This document shows, piece by piece, positions 38,186 through 50,500 of a DNA stretch of 64,000 nucleotides. The translations under genes were made by a program, and so were the position numbers. Source of the stretch: Membranipora membranacea (lineage: Eukaryota; Bryozoa; Gymnolaemata; Cheilostomatida; Membraniporidae); contig OU612066.1 in NCBI GenBank assembly GCA_914767715.1, forward strand, positions 32,710,283 through 32,774,282. Direction: 5' to 3'. Within the stretch, counting starts at the first letter, position 1. Each line of letters begins with the position of its first letter. The notes below the pieces were generated by a model. The model was not told the origin of the DNA and made no database searches. It worked only from the letters and a program-made list of their open reading frames with translations.

Positions 38186-38402
38186 GTGGAGTATTCCTAT
38201 CTTATCATAGGGTTTGCTTGTCATGTTGTTATTCATGTACCCTGTACATGCATCTTGGAGTTGTCTTCTCTGTTCATGCTTCTAAAGAAGAGTTATCATC
38301 ATTCTACCTTACATATATATGACAGAGACTGGCTTGACCTGTGACCTTGAAGAGACTACACACGGGCACTTGTCTACTGAATTTCATGGTGAGTGGACTG
38401 CC

Positions 38403-40155
38403 CATAGACTTAATAATAAACCTAGACAGGACACTGTATGGAGCATTAGCATTGAGGCACTTAATTATGGTGGCGCGACGTCGCTGGGGAGTGTAGAAAC
38501 AGTGATTTTTACCCATAGCTATCATTGATTTACCTGTCCAAGCTCTGGTTAAATGTCAATTGGCTCTGGTCTATTGGCTTCAATCGGAATTTAAGTTTGA
38601 AAGTTGCAATAAACTCAGCAACTTCTACCGATCATTTTGATAGTCTGTTTAGCTTTTTAGCGCAAATATAATCAAAAAAGCGAGCGATTGAAAACGGTGC
38701 ATAGACTCAAAACTATAACTTTTTTTGCAGTCTCAACCTTGATTTGAAGTTTATTGCCTAATCAATTTTCATGGGATTTCAAGAAAATTGCAATAGACTC
38801 AGCAGCTTATGGGGCTCATTTTGAAGGTCTGTTCAGCGTTGTAGCTCAGGTATAAACAGGGAGTTTCCTCCTTGTTATAACCGAACAAGCGAGGACAATA
38901 CCTAGCAGGCAAATAAAAGTATAGTCATTGTATCCCAGTTACATACCGGTGGTTCAGAAGATCCGCTCTGGCCTGGCTTATCCATTGTGAACAAATAGTG
39001 CTTAGCTTGATGAGTGTTACAACTGCTTTGTACTCAGAAATCTAGAAATCTGTTGCTATATTGCTGACTCCAGCATACCCAATAAACATAATAGTATTTC
39101 AAAAGTTCATAAAATTGTGTTTCGTAGTCAGAATTGATGTGTTATGATTTCCTAAATTACCGGATTTAGCTGTTGCTTGTTTTATCAGGCTGCTAATATA
39201 TGGTAAGAACGAGGAGAATGCTGCCGGGGCAGGAGGTCTCCCTTTACTTTTGACCCACTGAAGTGACCATTATATTAGCTACACAGAATATCGTCTACTA
39301 TGAACTTCAATTTTATTTGAAGCTTTGTGAGGTCCGGCCTTGACTTGTTTACTTCCAACTATCTCTGTCTGTTGGTCACATTTCAATAATATTGGTGGAT
39401 ATTTTTTCTAAGGTCATGACATTTCTTATTGTGTATGCCTGGCTCAAAATGAGCAAAAAAGCATTCGAAAAAAGCAAAGATGAAATTAGTCATTTCTTTG
39501 GTAATTGTGTATTCACCAAGTAAATTCAATTGCTTGCTTCCTCAGTTATTCCAAGGAAGAAAGTCCTGAACTTCCTGGTTATACTTGAGCTACAAGGCAG
39601 AACAGACCATCAAAATGATCTCCACAAGCTACTGAATCTATTGCAATTTTTAAACTCAAAATCCCATCGAAATTGATAAGGAAATAAACTTTAAAACAGG
39701 GCTGAAACTGCAAAAAAATTATGGCTTTGAGCCTATGCACTGTTTTCAATAGCTTGCTTTTTTGATAATATTTGAGCTAGGAAGCTAAACAGACTATCAA
39801 AATGATCACTATAAGCATTTATTCAGGACTGAAACTGCAAAAAAATTATAGATTTAAGTCTATGCACCGTTTACAATGATAGCTTGCTTTTTTCATCATA
39901 TTTGAGCTATGAAGCTAAACAGACTATCAAAATGATCACCAGAAGCTGCTGAATCTATTGCAATTTTCAAACTTAAATTCCGATTGAAGCCAATTGAGTT
40001 ATCAACATTTAACCAGAGCTGGGACAGGTAAATCAATGATAGCTATGAGTAAAAATCACTGTTTCTACACCCTCCAGTGACGTCGCATCACCATAATTAA
40101 GTGCCTCATTTCAGCTATATACAGTGTCCTGTCTAGGTTTATTATTAAGTCTATG
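38403..40155. repeat. Large foldback element with tandem arm units
   Basis: Arms of roughly 480 and 610 bases (38403-38880 and 39545-40155) are reverse complements, starting from CATAGACTTAATAATAAACC at each outer end. The right arm contains about three tandem 120-bp units marked by CTGAAACTGCAAAAAAATTA and GCTAAACAGACTATCAAAAT. The left arm has fewer. The 0.66-kb spacer has no supported gene. Confidence 0.85.
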
Positions 40156-41575
40156 GTACTGCCTTATTAGCTAGCCATTCTGTTGAACCCAACTTCATCA
40201 CAGGACTGGAGCTAGATTACTAATAATAACAGTAATTTCAATAAAAAAAAATTACCTGGAAAGGAAACAGAAAGTATTGACTCGCTGTAAATCTACTTGA
40301 TTGGTCATTTCCAAAAAATAACTCATCTCATTGGATTAATAATATACAACGTATCAAACACTTCGTATTCTCTATCATTTCCGTTGACGAAAAGGTGCTG
40401 CGGTAAGAAATACAAAGTTTATTGGTAAAATATGATCAATCAAGGAGTAACTCCTTAGATAAAGCAATGTGTTTGTTGGATAATGGCAAGGATTTGAGGT
40501 TGACCACCAGAATGATCAGGCAGTTAGAATTCAACCACTGTGATGACTGAAGATCTACGAAGTTATATTAAAATTATCATTGCAACAACTGAGTCTCAAT
40601 GACTTGAAGTTGTGTAATATATGTGGCCATAATAAATGTGTGGGCCTCTGGGTTTTAATTGCCTTTGCATATACAGAAAGAATTATTGTTCTGGGTCTCA
40701 ATAATATTAATAGGTGCTTCCCTTCATTACAAAATGGAACCAGAGTGAGTACTGTCTCACAGCATCAACATGACTGCCTTACAACGTCTCGAGACTGTCT
40801 GTGTCTCACCACGTCTACAAACTGGCTATCAATATCTCAAGACCGCCTCACCACACCTCTTATGAGTCCTCACGCATGCGTCGCCAGCGATTACTCAAGG
40901 CGTCCTTTCAGAATTGGTAAATACAGTGTAATGTTTAATCCCTTGACTTCATTAGCTTCTGATTTGTTGTGTAAGAGTTGGTGTTAATATGATTGTAGCC
41001 ATACATCAAGCACCATCTTCTGACAAAAGAGAAGCCTAGTTCTTGGAAATGTGTATTACATGTATTATAGACCTGGGGGTATGGAAGCTGGTACCATTAA
41101 TTGTAAATGTCAGCCAAATGACACTCAAAGTGATGACTTCTGTGGCACTAATTTTTAGCAAGGAATATTAATCGTGCTACCCAATTTTTCCATCTCACCA
41201 TTCCCAATAGGATCAGATGATGGCTCCAAGAGCAAGCCTGATTTTCACTATAATACAATAGCCTACCACCTGAAAACGAGAGGATTTATAGTAGGCAAAA
41301 GTTTACTTTTAACTCTACCGACCTCTGTTCATACTAACCACTTGTAACTCTAAATGAGTGTTGCTTAGATTTTTATAACCCAACATGTTTGAATTGAACT
41401 GAATCTTGATGGGGGTATTAGTTAGGATATTTGTGGCAATATTGCTGTACTGGTTTGTGAAGAGAACCATTCTCTCTTGGCTTCAACACACAGTATGTTG
41501 AGTGTCTTCCTTAACAAGTTTCTCAACAACATGTGTGTTTGCCATCACTATATTCTGGTTTTCTGTTGTCTGCAG
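40156..41575. other. Upstream region of the vinculin gene
   Basis: This stretch probably holds the promoter and the undetected first exon of vinculin. A plus-strand open stretch at 40580-40987 shows no vinculin similarity. Nothing firm is seen. Confidence 0.3.
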
Positions 41576-44500
41576 ATTCGCATGTTGCACCGGATAATCC
41601 AATGCGAGTGCTGATCAATCAATATGCAATGATGATCATGGATATGTCGGATCTAACTGAAGGAAGGGTAAGATACAATTGCTCTCACTCATAGTTAGGC
41701 TACAATATGTTAATCTTCTATCAGTGAATTCATAGATTTATCATGAAATAACACTTGTAATCCTGATTCAGTACTTAGCCCTATGCTGTAGCAGAGTAGC
41801 AGAGTAGATAATCTTTATTGCGAACCTACTGAAACTAACACAAATATCCATTGTCATGAGGTAGTCTGGAACCCTTGATAGGAATCTTCTCTTACATTTA
41901 ATGTTATTTCATGAAGATAGCTGTCTGAATTTTGGAATAAACGTCGGCTGGAACAAACGTCGGCGGGATTGAACGATGCGGTATAGTTATCACATCCGTC
42001 ATATCTGTGACTAGAGCATAAAAAATGCTGCGTAAGGCAAGCAAAGCGATCAAATGATACTATTGCGTGTGTATCTCTGAGCAATAGAGAGTGAAATAAT
42101 TCACTGAGCATGAGTGGGTACCATCAGAAAGAATTTGGTTTGAAGACCCAAAGTTAAAAGTCATGTTAAAGTAGGTACTCATACTCAATTGACTCTCACC
42201 ATCCGTGATACGAGTTAGCCAGTTCGATAAATTACAACTGGTGGGCAGAGTGTAGGAATACACTGTGCCCTGTTACAATTACCATTACAAAAAATGAATG
42301 TTCATGAATAAAATTGAATAAGATTCCTTGGTTCCAAAAAATTTGCTGAAGGTAAAAAACATGATTTTGCTGATGCTTGACCATGGTATTGCTGATATAG
42401 CTAAACAAAGGGGCCCTGTTTCTCTTGCAGTATTTTATATTTTTCATCTAGCCATCAAAAATTCGTTAACCATCATGATAACAGATGTGAGTGCCTTTGT
42501 GAATGATGTCTTAAATCTACACAATTATTTTGGGGAGTTGTACTCCCATTGATTCTATAGATCCCATAGATCTAATGTATTTGACGTTAAATCCAGCGCT
42601 TTCTACGTTCATTCCAGGCTTTTTGAGATTCATACCAGTATACGTTCATGCCAGCTACGTTCAATCCCGTTGACGTTCGTTCCAGTCGACGTTCATTCCA
42701 ATCCCCTTCTTTCGCCACAATCTGCTCCGTATTGGAAATTATAACTGTCTTTTGCGCTCAAGTTTTATTAAATACATACAAGTTTCAACCTGATAAGAAG
42801 AGCAACCTGCTTTCAATTCAGCTCTGCAACCTACATCTCCCCCTCCCCCTAAATTGGCACATTTAATTCCTTTTCCTTTTTAGTTGATCGATTGATATTC
42901 TGAATCATTTTCACTGACAAAAAGTTGATGTAGTGAAATTTACCTAGATCATCACTAGAGCTATTAGTAAAGGTTAAACAAAGTTATATATTAACCATGA
43001 ATAGGAGCAACCACAACGTCTCTACACAATGAACCTCAAGCCATTATAAACCAGAAACATGGTATACGCTTTAAATTTGAGTCATCAGCTTGATTCAGTA
43101 AAAAAGTGGTAATCCACAGCTTTACAAAAGAAAATGAAAATCCATTTGAAGCAGCAGACGTGTTTAGTTTCATGTCCTGAGAACTTTCTCACTAAAAGAT
43201 ATTCCAGAGTATTGGAGTAAAGTTATCTTTGGTGTCAAATAACCAAAAACACTTGATCGACCTTTTCTAGCACCAGCTATATAGTCATAAGGGCACTAGG
43301 TCAATAGGTCATCAAGTCATTACGTCATGAGTGGCATAGAGAAGGGTAAGACAAGTAACGACGTCCTCTCAAGCAAATAAGAGACTTTTTTTGAGAAGCT
43401 GAAACATACTATTGTATGTGATGATGAAATTAAGTCGGTAAAATTTAGAATCAACTTCTATTTTTATAAAATCTAGAGTGTATGCGAACAAGCGATTGTA
43501 GTAAATGGGCTGGAGGCAAAAAAGGTAGCAATGACAATAGATATTCAATAATTATTTTTCTCTTAACAGTGATCAGTCAGCAGTCAACAGTCTGCAGTAA
43601 TACGGTCAGATATATATAATTAGGGGTAGGGGTCATCTAGGATAAAAAATTCAATTGGTTATATCCAGTTTTTTCTTTATATTTATCTATGATGTTTTTT
43701 GTGATGCCTTAAAACATTCATTCTCATAGGTAAAAGGTCAAAATGATCAAATTAGAACCATGGACAGCCAGTTGATGGGCTAAAACAGAGTGTTAGAGTT
43801 GTTTTGTGCAAACATTTTATGGTCATCTACCAGTTTAGTCCCATATATTTTGAAATAAACCTCATTTTCAAGGAAGGCTACATTGAGGCCTATTTCATAG
43901 CGTACAGCACTACATTGATAGATTTATTTACAATTCACTACAGAATCAAAATTATTTTGTGGTACACCTGGTGTGGCACACATTGTGGAACTTCATCTGC
44001 AAACTGAATTCAGTCATAAGAATTAGTAAAACAATTAAAATTAGTATCTTCCTTCATTTTTTCATATTTCATTTTCTTTTGCAAATTGAAAGCCAGCTTT
44101 CAAAAATCAAGCAGCATGATAGTCAAATATAGTTGAGAAATGTGTAGCTATAATGATTTGCAGTAATAATAATTATTTGTTACTGAGAAAAATTGTTAAA
44201 ATTATCAGTTGATAGTCCATTGTCTATAAGAGTCCTAGGTGTGGTCTTACGGTTGATCGTACGGATTGAGGTCCAAGTTCATTTACCGGTGCCGGCAGTC
44301 ATTTCTTATTATGTACAGACGCACCATTAATCCTAGCCAGGTCCTTATGGACCGGTACTAAAAATACTGAATGCCCACTGTGTGTTTGCACATCCCACAC
44401 CCAGTAAAAAGTAATTCCTCTGCCTCTTTGGCATAAAGAGTTGCCGGGTTTCCGGTGGGCAAGGGTATAGGGTGCGACTTGAATACTATGGATCCAAGAA

Positions 44501-47500
44501 CCTGTACCCTAGAGAGAAAAACTCTCTCCGCCTCAAAGATGATGATGATCATCAAACATGTTCAGGATGTAAGGCCTTTAGCCTTGTCCAAATTCTAAAA
44601 TTATTTTCTGATTATATAGGGAAAATTTATTCAAACGGGTACTATTATCTGAGAAACTATTCCAACTGTTTTACACCAAAGAAAGTTAGTTATAAATAAA
44701 AAAAGCACACCAGAGTAGTTACCCAGGGGCTATCCATAGCTTGTGCGGTGAATTATCAACTTAGATTTTATCTCCCTATTGTCATTCAGATCAATAGCCA
44801 TTGAGTGTTCTCTCTCTCTTTCATTTATACATATATTGCACATTCGGTATGCAGCTACGAATATTTTACATCATACTGCATGCACTGAAATTTATCAAAG
44901 ATTTATCATTCTGTCGAATCTTGCACGGCACAGCAGTGAGATGCACCAGATATCAAAGATATAACATTTTCTCATATCTTCTACCTGTGCAAAAGAGAAA
45001 GTTTATTTTTAGCTTTGCTTTGTAATTCTACACTGATCTAATATTGTAAGATATAAGGCACCTGATTGCATACAGCTATTGAATGAACTACTTGTACATC
45101 TGATCTTGGTTTAGCCCTACAGTATATTTTGTGTGTTTATTTAGCAGCTTATTATGTTAGCTACGTATTGCTGTTACGGCAGGGTTTGTTCTGTGCTCAA
45201 ACGGCATCTAATCAAGCTGGGCTGCTGCTGTACTGGAGTTTCTCTTCTGAAATAAAAAGTGTAAGTAATCGTCCTGCACATATATACAATAATGGGATGC
45301 AATTGTTTTTGCATTAATCTGTTTAATTTCTTATTATCGAAGCAGAAATTTTCAAACATGAAGAGAATTACTAATGGAGGGTTTTGTCATTACCATGCTA
45401 ATGTTTCCTCTTATGCCAAACCCTACAGTTATACATCATTGTATGTGTGTGCTCTAACAGGCGTTATCATGACACACAAATGTGTAAATTCATGAACTGT
45501 TCCCACCAAATGTAGCACTAGTTTGATCGTATAGAATCTTTTTATCTCAAGCGCCATGTAAAACGTACCAGCACCACCTGGAGACAATGACTTATTTCCG
45601 AGATACCAGACTTGGCTCGCCGGTATCATACCGATCCGGTAGTAGCACCAGCAGTGGACTCGTACTGTCTCCTCGCTCACCCGGCAGCCCCGGCTCTACC
45701 ACATTAGACGAGTATGGAATGTGGATTATTGGCGATCAACTGTTTGTGAGTATTACCGACAGGCACGTTTTATTGTGACTTTGTGCGAGGGACTGTCAGA
45801 ATGTGCTTATGTCAAACACATTTCACAACATTTGGTCTTTCTGCAACGATGAATCAATATTTATATCAGCAAAGGCAGATTTATTGACAGATGTAACTGT
45901 AGTCTGAGCCCCCAGACTTTTGCCCCTCGTCCGACTGCCCCCCCCCCCGGCGAGAGAAAGTCTGAGAACAATGCAGGATCTTGCTGGAGCTGTTTGCCCT
46001 TGAATGTTATAAGTTAATCAAGGGGAGCACTAAAACTGCAATATCTATTGATTTCTATTCATGCCACCTACTATATTGCTCCAGGTATGAGAGTTTTCCA
46101 GTCAGACTCTGGGAAAAGTAGCCTCATGTTTGGGAAATACCCATGAGCAGAGATATTCACTGCCAAGTAGTGAAGAAAATGTCAACCAGAATTTCTTTCA
46201 TTTTGAATAAAGGCGGTCATTCATGACATTGACAAAAAGTCATACAATGTGTATTATTGGACCCTAGGCTATATGAAGTAAGATTAATGTAGAAGTAATG
46301 AGAGGAAAAACCCAAGCATATCCTGCAAAGTGCATAGACTAATGTAACTGCAAAACTTTCAGGGTCTAAAAAATCCTGCTACAAAATTGCCGAATACTGC
46401 TAATTTAAAACACCTACTGTTTCAATCCTCTGCTTCCCTGTAATTTTATAAATATATAATTAGCGTATTTAAAGAAATCTTTAAAGAAGCAAGATTTAAT
46501 TTCTTGCTGATGCAAATTCATCTTGAGATTGCCCTTAGCTAAAATAAGGTTCATACATATTACCAAGCTTTTCGTGTATGAATAATAAACCTGCTTGCTC
46601 ATGCAGTTTTGTGGCAGCTTTTTCCTAACACTCGATATAAATTGTGATTAAGAATACCAATAAATATCATTTAAAATCATTCCATATGGTTCTCTGTATT
46701 ACAGATTGGATACGGCACAGCCAATACAGTGGAGGATATTATAACACTCTGCAGACAGACTGCTCAGTATATACATGTATGTCCTACGCTGACTAATACT
46801 GATGCTCTACTCAAGTTTGTCAAGGTACATGTCCACACCAGGGTGTTGTAGTCCCTATAAAACTCCCCTTACTAAAATATCTCTATAACCATAACAATAA
46901 AATATGAATGTGAAAGAGTATCAATAGGTTTATGGGTATCTCCAATTAGCTTTAGTTCTATTGGATGAGTTTCTGTGTTTTCCGATTTCTTTTGATGGCA
47001 AGTGTCATCATGCCTCTTTTGGTTGTTGACTGGGATTATAACCTTTTGTGAACAAGAGTGGAGATTGACTTTATTGTGTGCCCAATTAGTTGTATTGAAA
47101 GTCCAGAGATAATCAGGTTATAGCTGCATAAGAAGCACGGCTGTCCCAGCAAGACGATGAGGGTAATGCCTTTCCTCCCTCAAGGAGCATTTGAAATTTT
47201 ATATTGTTAAGTCACTTTCATCAATTAACATCAATATTGACACTATGGATTAAGGTGACTCATCTAAAAAAATTTCTACAAATGCTATATCTGTGTTGAT
47301 GCTACATCAAACATTTTGTGTCCTCCGCTGCCGAGGAGCAGTGGTGGGGAGGTTAATCTGGTTCTATCTTGTCCAATAAATTGGCATAAATCATCTGATA
47401 CTTAATACGGAGTTGTCATCAACACAGATAGTCTAACGTTATAATAGTGCATTTGCACTATTTTACCTATTCCACCTTTCAACTGAAAATGCTGGGGACA

Positions 47501-50500
47501 GCTCTGTAAGTAAGGGTGTTTTCTATGACTAATTTAAAATTTCTCGCAATGGTTTGGTGATAAGAACCACCATATCATTTTAAAATATTAGTAAGCCTTC
47601 CCAGACATTGCCTTTCGTCAACTTTATTTGTCTTAACTCATTGCGTTGAGAGTTGCCTCTAATAGGAGTTACCTTTCTATTTTAGGTCTTGAATACAAGA
47701 CTGACTAATATTCGAGCAGGATCACTGGCTATAACGAGAGAGTTAGGAAACAAACGTCTGAGAGATCTACTGCACAGGTGCTGCTAGTCTATATGCAATC
47801 CAATATTTTATTGCTAAACAAACACCAGTGCACAGTTTTTATTGTTAGTCAGGACTCCTTCAAAAATCTGACCTCCTTATTGACTGTTAGTTAGGGATCA
47901 CCAATCTCGCATAATCTGTAAAATAATTGACTGGAATGTATTTAACATTTTCTGTGACCGAGAAAGGTATCGGCCTTGTCATATACATATCCTATAGGTG
48001 TCAATCACCTGTTCTCTGGAGAGTACGGTCCCATACCACTACTCTCCCCAAAAAAAACAAGACATATCCATTAGCTGGAGTGGGAGTAAGTTTTTCCTCA
48101 TATCCACATGTTTTGTTTATGTCTTTATTAACTGACACAAGGTTTTGATTCCTGAGCAGGTACTTACAGAGGATGGCAGAGATATCCCCTTTACTTATCA
48201 GTAGTATAGAGGCGTACATCACAGTGGAGAGTGACGGCGGGCGATCTCATGCCTCGCAGAACAGAGACAGCTTCAAACAGCAGCTACTGGAGACTATCAG
48301 AGATTTCGTTATACTTCTACAACTCATCAAGAATAATAAGCCTGTGCCTGCACCGTCACAGCTTGAGGTCTGTTCTTTGATTAGCGATTTCGCAAAACAC
48401 AAAACAGCTCGCTAGACCACATTTTAATTGTTTACACTAAGCACGTCGTTGACAATGCCCACATATTGTGACTAGAAGCAGCGTTTAGTATGAATTTTCA
48501 TTGTCTAAGCCCAATGAGAACTACACTGTCACTCCGAAAGAAAATGCCCATTCTGCTAATTTTTATACTTCATCCAAAGTTTGAATGTCAGTTGCTCATT
48601 TTTCACAATACATAATTAGTTTTATTATTACAGGAGGATCCACTGAGAAGAGCTAAGGAGTGGCTGGGAGGAAACTCCAGCATTCTCACCAACTCAGGTG
48701 AATATATCCTTTTACTTGCAGAGATTTGAGAGAGAGTTATTTACAGAGATTGCGCTGGCGGTTCAACGGATTAAGATCGCAAGTTCAGTCTCTGTCCGAA
48801 GACTGAGAAATGATTAATTTTTTGAAGCAATTTTTTTTCTTTTATTATATCAACGGCCACCTGCTCGAAAATAATCTTGATGCCGTCAAATTTTGATCAG
48901 TTCTATTGATTCTTCAAATCATGACATTAAATTTTTTTTTTTGGCTTAGGTTAAAATCGCAAGTCTGTCTCTGTCCTTAGACTGAAAAATAAAGGTGCAT
49001 AAGGACGTGGCTGCCATATTTCTCTCAGTTTGCAGGCACACCTGGGGCGTTAGTTGATCCCAGTAGTCAGTAGACCACAGCGGGATTTGAACCCAAGACC
49101 TCCAACACTTGGGCATTAGAGGGCAGGGGCTCTTACCAACTGAGCTACCTCCTACTCCAGTCGGATGAGCGTAATCACCTGTCTGATCATGCACCCAAAC
49201 CATCCAAGTGTACAATTCTGGCTTTTTATGAGAGGAATATAACTAAAGTCTTATTATCCACTCTTGGTTGTAGGGTTTGACGCTGTGAGGATCTGTGTGA
49301 CAGAGGGGCGTAGACTGGCTGGACAGCTGAATATTGGTATAGATAGGGGTGAGCTGATGGGACTGTGTAGTGAAGCTGAAGTATCCGCTACTGAACTGAG
49401 AGAGTTATACAGAAAAGGGCTGGTATGATCTAAATACTCTATATTACAAGATGTAGGACCATGGCTGGACATGTGATCTAAATTCATCCCATTACAAAAT
49501 TATTTGGCAATGTATACTAGAAATATGGGTACGAAAGCAATAATAATACGGATTTCTCCCACAACTTCCTCAGTTGCTTCACATTACTGTTAGGTAGCTC
49601 AGGGAGTTCGGAAACCCTCTGGGTAGCTCATGCATAACCCAAACAAATCAGTTGTGGTTTTGTTGTGCAAACAGAGGGAATAACTCCTAATGTTGACATG
49701 AAGCTGATGTGTCTTGAGCTGAGAAGTTGTAGAGTTTGTTTATTTTATCACACAGGGTAATGGTGTTGAGGCTGGAATATTGGCTATAGATCTATCAAGG
49801 CAGCTGTCACACCTCAGAGATAGGATGATAGAATCTCTCTCGCGCAAGGTAAGATAAATCAGTCAGCCGAGCTATCACTGTGTCACAAGTCATCAGGCCT
49901 GCTGTGGGATAAGAGGCTCGAATGGGACACCTCATATAGCTTACACTTTGCTAGATGAGAAGGGTATTCCATGTCATTTTATTCTTTCTTCTCCATTCTT
50001 ACATATTCTTCTTTTCTGAATCTTTTAGGCGATTGATGCATTCATGGAAAGAAACGAACCAATTGATGCCTTAGAGAAAGCTGCCCTTATTGCACACTGT
50101 AAGTAAACCTGATGACATCATCTTGAGCTTCTAGTACCACAAGCTACATACCTACACCGGCCATTTTTAAGGTTTTTTTTAATTTGGGATGTTTAGCTCG
50201 TTAGTTTTGTTGGAGAAGAGTGCTTACTGGTGGGTCTTACAATAAGAAACAGCAAAAATTGCAATTTGATCGCTCAATTAGTGAGTGAGACCTGCTCAGG
50301 GTGTCGTGTTGCTTTTACATAGCTCACTCAATGAGTGAACTATATACATTAAGAGTGAGCAACTTGAAAGCTATTTTTTTCCGATCGAAATACCAAGTGA
50401 GTGATCATTTTTAGCGATGTGATAGTGATAATTCGCTTTAGTATAGCATCGCTCATTCTAATTGTATGAACCCCAGAGTACTTACGTACTAGAGATTTAG

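Noticed and set aside
37652-38344. 230-codon plus-strand open frame, the longest uninterrupted one in the window
   Set aside because: It runs through two perfect hairpins and their G/C runs, has no domain, and has unnatural Cys/Trp composition. It is best explained as GC-rich repeat DNA lacking stops.
38948-38984. Minus-strand ATG followed by MDKPGQSGSSEPP and a GTATGT donor
   Set aside because: It looks like a first exon but lies in the spacer of a foldback element, and no following exon was found.
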